This document shows, piece after piece, positions 7,178 through 10,615 of a stretch of 10,615 nt of DNA. The notes under the pieces were generated by a model that did not search any database, was not told the DNA's origin, and worked only from the letters and a program-made list of their open reading frames with translations. Every line of letters starts with the position of its first letter. Positions within the stretch are counted from its first letter, which is position 1. Origin of the DNA: Syntrophales bacterium (GTDB lineage: Bacteria > Desulfobacterota > Syntrophia > Syntrophales > UBA2210); the NCBI GenBank assembly GCA_028715865.1, contig JAQUQY010000033.1, forward strand, positions 1-10,615. The letters are read 5' to 3'. A program made the translations under genes and the position numbers.

Positions 7178-7184
7178 GTATGAT
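7150..7184 (+). promoter_or_regulatory. nadE promoter candidate
   Basis: TTGACA at 7150-7155 and TATGAT at 7179-7184 lie close together. Their direct spacing (23 nt) is too long, but AAGACA (7156-7161) lies exactly 17 nt before TATGAT. Alternatively TTGACA pairs with the poor TATTTG (7173-7178) at 17 nt. Some promoter here is likely; the exact elements are uncertain. The start codon is about 35 nt downstream. Confidence 0.45.
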
Positions 7185-7219
7185 TAATAGGGAATAGTTA
7201 CGGGTAATTGGGGGAGATC

Positions 7220-9280
7220 ATGAAGGTTGACTCTTTCTTCAATCTTTACCGGCACGGTTTTGTAAGGGCCGCAATATGTGTCCCGAAGGTGAGAGTAGCG
7301 GATCCTGACTTCAACGGCGCGGCTACGATTGACATGGCCCTAAAAGCCGAGAGTGAAGGGGCTCTTCTCGCGCTTTTCCCGGAGTTGGGTTTATCGGCAT
7401 ACTCGAATGAGGATCTTTTTCACCAGGAAGCTCTTCTGGCCGGCACAAAAAACGCTCTCTCCCGCGTATTGGAAAAAACGGCGGACCTCAACCTCATTTT
7501 TGTCGTTGGTGTTCCTTTGAAAGTCGACAGCCTTCTTTTCAACTGCGCTGTTGTGCTTTACCGGGGTAAAATCCTGGGCGCGGCAGTTAAATCCTACCTT
7601 CCAAATTATCGTGAGTTCTATGAATTTCGGCAATTTACACCCGCCAATGGAGCCATATCGAAATATATATCCCTTTGCGGACAGGATCAGGTTCCCTTCG
7701 GTTCCGACCTGCTATTCCATGTATCAAACATAGAGAATTTTACAATGTTTATAGAAATCTGCGAGGATCTCTGGGTGCCCGTGGCCCCTTCCAGCATGGC
7801 GGCTCTTGCCGGAGCAACTGTACTTGGAAACCTCTCTGTCTCAAATATTACTGTGGGCAAAGCAGAATATCGCCATACCCTGGTTTCAGGACAGTCAGCC
7901 CGTTGCATAGCGGCATATCTCTACACGGCGGCGGGTTTTGGTGAATCAAGCACGGATCTGGCCTGGGACGGACAGGGTCTCATTTACGAAAACGGCACGC
8001 TTCTGGCTGAAACCGTTCGTTTTTCCAGGGAGCCTCAGATAGTCTGCGCCGATATTGACCTTGACCGGCTGTCCCAGGAGAGGATGCGAATGAACAGTTT
8101 CGCCCAGAACCAGGGAATATGGCGGGAGCGGTCACCGCGCTTCAGAACAGTGTCATTTCCCGTTGATATCCCAAGGGGGAAAATGCTTCTGACGCGCCAG
8201 TATTCAAGGTTTCCCTACATTCCTCCTGAACCGGAGAAACGGGATCTCCGTTGTTACGAGATTTTTAATATACAAACCCAGGGACTGGCCAAGCGTCTCG
8301 AATCGTCGGGCATAGAAAACCTGGTAATAGGTGTTTCCGGCGGACTTGACTCCAGTCATGCCCTGCTAGTAGCTGCCCGCACCATGGACCTGCTTGACCT
8401 GCCCAGGTCCAACGTCAAGGCCTATACCATGCCGGGATTCGCTACTTCCCGTAAAACCCATGCAAACGCTATCAGACTGATGAAATCCCTGGGCGTAGAA
8501 TCGAACGAGCTTGATATAAAGCCGAGTTGCCTGCAGATGATGAAGGATATTGGTCATCCCTACGCCGAGGGAAAAGACGACTACGATATAACCTTCGAGA
8601 ATGTGCAGGCCGGAGAGCGTACGTCGCATCTCTTCAGGATAGCCAATTTAAGGGATGCCCTGGTTGTCGGCACCGGCGATCTGAGCGAATTGGCCCTTGG
8701 CTGGTGCACTTACGGCGTGGGGGACCACATGTCCCACTACAACGTCAATGCCGGTGTTCCAAAGACCCTAATAACCCACCTGATCCGCTGGGTGGCTTCC
8801 TCAAGCCGATTCGGACCGGAAACAACGGAAGTGCTAATGGAAATACTTGAGACTCAAATCAGTCCCGAGCTTATTCCCGGAAGTACAGAACATGAACCTA
8901 CCCAGATGACAGAGGACGTGATAGGTCCCTATGAACTTCAGGACTTCAATAATTTCTACATCACGCGTTACGGCTACTTGCCAGTGAAGGTGGCCTTTAT
9001 GTCTTACTGTGCCTGGAGGGACAAGAAAACCGGAACCTGGCCCGACGTACCGGAGCACCGGAGAAATGAATACACAATAGGGGAAATAAAGGGATGGATA
9101 ATGGAATATCTCATTCGCTTCTTTAAAATCAGCCAGTTCAAGAGAAGCTGTGTTCCAAACAGTCCCAAAATTGGTTCCGGCGGTTCCCTCTCGCCCCGTG
9201 GAGATTACCGTGCTCCCAGCGACAGCGAGGCCGTTGTCTGGTTGCGAAACGCCGAAGAGATACCCGACAGTGACCAATGA
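7220..9280 (+). CDS. nadE: Glutamine-hydrolysing NAD+ synthetase
   Basis: A 686-aa two-domain NAD synthetase, making NAD from nicotinic acid adenine dinucleotide, ATP and glutamine as the last step of NAD synthesis. The N-terminal nitrilase-type glutaminase domain has the catalytic triad Glu55 (FPELGLS), Lys124 (KSYLPNYREFYE) and Cys181 (EICEDLW). The C-terminal synthetase domain has the ATP-pyrophosphatase loop GVSGGLDSSH (371-380), then FENVQAGERTSHLFRIAN, GTGDLSELALGW and TYGVGDHMSHYNVNAGVPKTL. The tail FKRSCVPNSPKI and SPRGDYRAPSD is typical. It closely follows the remembered 679-aa M. tuberculosis enzyme in length and motifs. ATG 7220 was chosen because GGGGGAG lies just upstream (7210-7216); a TTG at 7208 would add four residues without a ribosome site. 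The stop overlaps the ATG of the next small ORF (ATGA). Confidence 0.97.
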   Translation: MKVDSFFNLYRHGFVRAAICVPKVRVADPDFNGAATIDMALKAESEGALLALFPELGLSAYSNEDLFHQEALLAGTKNALSRVLEKTADLNLIFVVGVPLKVDSLLFNCAVVLYRGKILGAAVKSYLPNYREFYEFRQFTPANGAISKYISLCGQDQVPFGSDLLFHVSNIENFTMFIEICEDLWVPVAPSSMAALAGATVLGNLSVSNITVGKAEYRHTLVSGQSARCIAAYLYTAAGFGESSTDLAWDGQGLIYENGTLLAETVRFSREPQIVCADIDLDRLSQERMRMNSFAQNQGIWRERSPRFRTVSFPVDIPRGKMLLTRQYSRFPYIPPEPEKRDLRCYEIFNIQTQGLAKRLESSGIENLVIGVSGGLDSSHALLVAARTMDLLDLPRSNVKAYTMPGFATSRKTHANAIRLMKSLGVESNELDIKPSCLQMMKDIGHPYAEGKDDYDITFENVQAGERTSHLFRIANLRDALVVGTGDLSELALGWCTYGVGDHMSHYNVNAGVPKTLITHLIRWVASSSRFGPETTEVLMEILETQISPELIPGSTEHEPTQMTEDVIGPYELQDFNNFYITRYGYLPVKVAFMSYCAWRDKKTGTWPDVPEHRRNEYTIGEIKGWIMEYLIRFFKISQFKRSCVPNSPKIGSGGSLSPRGDYRAPSDSEAVVWLRNAEEIPDSDQ

Positions 9281-9381
9281 CGGCTTTGTCCTATGGAGTC
9301 TACAAATATTTTAAAGGCCGCCCTGTCTATGCCGGAGATTCCCCTACTCTGAAAGCTGGTGAATTGGAAGGAGCCCATTGA
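9277..9381 (+). CDS. 34-codon ORF translationally linked between nadE and a zinc-ribbon gene
   Basis: A small frame starting MTALSYGVYKYFKGR and ending LEGAH, 34 residues. Its ATG overlaps the nadE stop (ATGA, 9277-9280). Its TGA (9379-9381) overlaps the TTG start of the following zinc-ribbon gene (TTGA). There is no separate ribosome site, so it would rely on reinitiation after nadE. The peptide is basic and aromatic-rich at the front with no membrane segment or cysteine. I do not recognise it. The perfect fit in the 97-nt gap is suggestive, but a frame this short could arise by chance. Confidence 0.4.
   Translation: MTALSYGVYKYFKGRPVYAGDSPTLKAGELEGAH
9366..9373 (+). promoter_or_regulatory. 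Ribosome binding site of the zinc-ribbon gene
   Basis: GGAAGGAG ends 4 nt before TTG 9378 and 10 nt before the in-frame GTG 9384. Either non-ATG start is possible; no ATG is available near it. Confidence 0.5.
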
Positions 9382-9587
9382 AAGTGAGAAGAAGCAGTTT
9401 TAATGATTTTGACGCTACGGAACTCTACTGCCCGAGATGCAGGCGAGCCGTGCAGGTACGAAAGCGCCTGCTTCTTGTTCTGCCGCAGGGAGACAAATAC
9501 GATTACCGGTGTGCCTTTTGCGGTTTTTCAGTAGGGGAAAAGCAGGAGAGCGTCGGAGAGGGGGCGAAAATCATCTTCGGCGGGTGA
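9378..9587 (+). CDS. Small zinc-ribbon protein (CxxC...CxxC)
   Basis: A 69-aa (67 aa if GTG 9384 is used) cytoplasmic protein with two CxxC pairs, Cys18/21 (YCPRC) and Cys45/48 (CAFCG), that should hold one zinc. The segment between the pairs, VRKRLLLVLPQGDKYDYR, would form the ribbon strands. Similar short proteins seem familiar from deltaproteobacterial genomes, but no function is known to me. There is no ATG: TTG and GTG candidates both lie after GGAAGGAG. It belongs to the nadE transcript, overlapping the 34-codon ORF by 4 nt. A link to NAD synthesis is not shown by the sequence. Confidence 0.75.
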   Translation: MKVRRSSFNDFDATELYCPRCRRAVQVRKRLLLVLPQGDKYDYRCAFCGFSVGEKQESVGEGAKIIFGG

Positions 9588-9610
9588 AGTTGTATCGGAG
9601 ATTAATATTT

Positions 9611-9638
9611 TTGTCGTGAAGTCTTGGTTATATATTAT
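9611..9638 (+). promoter_or_regulatory. Promoter candidate for the FmdB-type gene
   Basis: TTGTCG (9611-9616) and TATTAT (9633-9638) with a 16-nt spacer lie in an AT-rich stretch that contrasts with its surroundings. It suggests separate transcription of the 55-aa gene from the nadE operon. Confidence 0.35.
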
Positions 9639-9662
9639 ACAATTAAGCAGGATTAATAATTT

Positions 9663-9670
9663 AAAGGAGG
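9663..9670 (+). promoter_or_regulatory. Strong ribosome binding site of the FmdB-type gene
   Basis: AAAGGAGG, 8 nt before ATG 9679. It decides this start over an in-frame ATG at 9616 that would add 21 atypical residues. Confidence 0.8.
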
Positions 9671-9678
9671 AATCCAAA

Positions 9679-9846
9679 ATGCCGACTTACGACTACCACT
9701 GCAAGAAATGTAAAAAGGATTTTTCGGTAATTCGGAGCCTCAAGGAACATGAAAAGGGAAAGTCGGCATGTCCTAAGTGCAAAAGCCGACGCCAGGTAGC
9801 CCAGCTTGTGTCAAACTTTACTACGATTACAAGCAGGAAAAGCTGA
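9679..9846 (+). CDS. FmdB-family zinc-ribbon protein
   Basis: A 55-aa protein starting MPTYDYHCKKCKKDF, the usual opening of FmdB-type (putative regulatory protein) zinc ribbons. Two pairs, Cys8/11 and Cys31/34 (CPKC), should bind one zinc. The stretch between them, FSVIRSLKEHEKGKSA, follows the family layout, and the tail is basic and Ser/Thr-rich. The family is common and poorly understood; the founding member was linked to formamidase expression, which says little here. It has a near-perfect ribosome site, its own promoter candidate, and a gap of 91 nt from the previous gene. It converges on the HNH gene. Confidence 0.85.
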   Translation: MPTYDYHCKKCKKDFSVIRSLKEHEKGKSACPKCKSRRQVAQLVSNFTTITSRKS

Positions 9847-9875
9847 TTTTCAGAGGCCTTTATCCTTAACTGGCT

Positions 9876-9890
9876 CTGGAATATTTCCAG
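9876..9890. terminator. Short symmetric hairpin between convergent genes
   Basis: CTGGAA-TAT-TTCCAG forms a 6-bp stem in the 75-nt gap between the FmdB-type gene and the HNH gene. On the plus strand it is followed by the pyrimidine-rich CTTTCACTTT. It may act as a weak bidirectional terminator. Confidence 0.35.
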
Positions 9891-9921
9891 CTTTCACTTT
9901 GATGGGCCTTTGCCGGAATCG

Positions 9922-10377
9922 TCAGTTCTTTTTCCTCAATTTATCCAGTTTATGGGCCAGTGTTCCGAATCCCGATGAACCGGAATCGTCCCGGTAGACA
10001 ACATCGCCACGCGTAGAGCCTCGGGATCCTTCCAGGTAATCACCAAGGATTCCTCGGCTGTGGATGTCATCGTGACAATAGACGCAGAGGTTTTCCCAAT
10101 TAGTGCCGTCGGCGGGGTTGTTCTGATGGTTTCCGTCTTTGTGGTGAACTGTAAGCAGCTTGCGGTCTTTCCCTTCAAAGGATCTCCCGCACCTGGCGCA
10201 TACCAAGCCATGTATGGCCAGGGAGCGCTCACGGTAATCAGGTCCTTCCGGCTTACGGACCTTGTCTTTCATTTCCCGGATGACTTCGTCCAGGGGTCGG
10301 ACACTCTTCCCCTTGTTAACCCCGGTCGACGCCTGGCGGATACGGCCTCCCCGGGGTCCAAAGCTCTTTCGGGCCAC
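9922..10377 (-). CDS. YajD-like HNH nuclease
   Basis: A 151-aa protein with a zinc-stabilised HNH endonuclease fold. The core runs from YRERSLAIHGLVCARC to LCVYCHDDIHS. Cys60/63 and Cys98/101 are the zinc pairs. His78-His79 (LTVHHKDG), Asn93 (DGTNWENL) and His102 form the H-N-H set. The order and spacing follow E. coli YajD (115 aa), a stand-alone HNH protein of unclear role. A 40-residue basic, Gly/Arg-rich N-terminal extension and a basic C-terminal tail (HKLDKLRKK) flank the core and may bind DNA. The GTG start at 10375-10377 has AAGGAG 6 nt upstream; an ATG overlapping it by one base is out of frame. The upstream DNA is a cluster of inverted repeats instead of a recognisable promoter. No intron, intein or toxin partner is visible. 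Confidence 0.87.
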   Translation of the reverse strand: MARKSFGPRGGRIRQASTGVNKGKSVRPLDEVIREMKDKVRKPEGPDYRERSLAIHGLVCARCGRSFEGKDRKLLTVHHKDGNHQNNPADGTNWENLCVYCHDDIHSRGILGDYLEGSRGSTRGDVVYRDDSGSSGFGTLAHKLDKLRKKN

Positions 10378-10383
10378 ATCAGT

Positions 10384-10389
10384 CTCCTT
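10384..10389 (-). promoter_or_regulatory. Ribosome binding site of the HNH gene
   Basis: AAGGAG on the minus strand, 6 nt before the GTG start, which supports the non-ATG start. Confidence 0.65.
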
Positions 10390-10397
10390 GCTAAAAC

Positions 10398-10430
10398 TTG
10401 ATGGTTTACTAAAAACTCGCTGGAACCATC
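10398..10430. repeat. Degenerate copy of the repeat end with its own inverted arm
   Basis: Bases 10398-10416 match the left terminal repeat of the downstream element at 15 of 19 positions (TTGATGG then TAAAAA). GATGGTT (10400-10406) also pairs with AACCATC (10424-10430) around a 17-nt loop. This may be a decayed or short version of the element at 10458-10590. Confidence 0.5.
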
Positions 10431-10431
10431 G

Positions 10432-10459
10432 AATCCTGATTTCCCGGGAAATCAGGATT
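10432..10459. repeat. 28-bp perfect palindrome
   Basis: The half-site AATCCTGATTTCCC (10432-10445) is followed at once by its exact reverse complement (10446-10459), with no loop. It abuts the terminal repeat of the neighbouring element, sharing TT. No T run follows on either strand, so it is not a standard terminator. An operator, or part of the repeat family, is possible. Confidence 0.8.
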
Positions 10460-10590
10460 TGATGGCTTCGTAAAAAGGTCCGCAGGCGAGGCGGGCGAAT
10501 CCTGAGGAATGAGTCGCACTAATGGTGCGTCGCAGTGACGAAGGATGAAGCCCAACGAAGCATCCGGTAACTTTTTACGAAGCCATCAAA
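10458..10590. repeat. 133-bp nested palindromic element with 20-bp perfect terminal inverted repeats
   Basis: The left end TTTGATGGCTTCGTAAAAAG (10458-10477) is the exact reverse complement of 10571-10590. Inside lie further nested complementary pieces, in order: GGGC then ATCCT on the left, a central CGCAC(TAATG)GTGCG hairpin, then AGGAT and GCCC on the right. The whole can fold as one long interrupted hairpin. It has no coding frame and no clear target-site duplication. It looks like a MITE- or REP-type dispersed repeat; I have an impression of related ends in deltaproteobacterial genomes, but this cannot be tested within one window. Confidence 0.75.
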
Positions 10591-10615
10591 CTTCAATTCA
10601 TCCCACTCGGACTAT

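Noticed and set aside
9378..10377. Toxin-antitoxin or defence island made of the zinc-ribbon proteins and HNH nuclease
   Set aside because: The HNH gene is convergent to the zinc-ribbon genes, with separate signals. Each resembles a common housekeeping-type small family, and no immunity or sensor gene is nearby.
10060..10401. 113-codon plus-strand open frame
   Set aside because: Antisense to the HNH nuclease, whose Cys/His motifs are clear on the other strand.
10398..10590. CRISPR array or integron attachment site
   Set aside because: The repeats are inverted, not direct and regularly spaced, and there is no cas or integrase gene. The central folding differs from a typical attC site with a short core overlap.

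Overview
This 10.6 kb window looks like ordinary chromosomal DNA from a Deltaproteobacterium (Desulfobacterota-like). The assignment is inferred from the style of the proteins: a two-part RdgC-like pair, a short ArgA-type GNAT, an actinobacterial/deltaproteobacterial-type long NadE, and small CxxC zinc-ribbon proteins. A palindromic intergenic repeat ending in GATGGCTTCGTAAAAAG also fits that group. No rRNA, tRNA, CRISPR array, transposase or phage gene was seen.

Layout. (1) 1-1059, plus strand: the 3' part of an AMP-forming acyl-CoA synthetase, cut by the window edge, with unusual nucleotide-binding and A10 motifs. (2) 1147-5450, minus strand: a compact operon transcribed nadK > recN > ArgA-like GNAT > mltA, with gaps of 5, 46 and 2 nt. 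It combines NADP supply, DNA break repair, a probable N-acetylglutamate synthase and a murein transglycosylase lipoprotein. (3) 5451-5770: a divergent intergenic region with weak promoter candidates on both strands. (4) 5771-6996, plus: two genes that together cover an RdgC-like protein. The N-terminal half (198 aa) and C-terminal half (172 aa) are separated by 110 nt, and the second has its own strong ribosome binding site. (5) 7220-9587, plus: glutamine-dependent NAD synthetase nadE, then a previously easy-to-miss 34-codon ORF that overlaps its neighbours on both sides, then a 69-aa zinc-ribbon protein. (6) 9679-9846, plus: a 55-aa FmdB-type zinc-ribbon protein with its own promoter candidate. 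(7) 9922-10377, minus: a YajD-like HNH nuclease. (8) 10398-10590: a cluster of inverted repeats, including a 28-bp perfect palindrome and a 133-bp nested hairpin element with 20-bp perfect terminal inverted repeats.

How it fits together. NAD synthetase (nadE) and NAD kinase (nadK) lie on opposite strands about 1.8 kb apart, flanking the RdgC-like pair. recN and the RdgC-like pair are both recombination/repair functions and lie either side of the same divergent promoter region. The best candidates for undescribed biology are the split RdgC-like pair, the tiny coupled ORF after nadE, the acyl-CoA synthetase without its A10 lysine, and the repeat cluster upstream of the HNH gene. None of these amounts to a clear new defence or mobile system.
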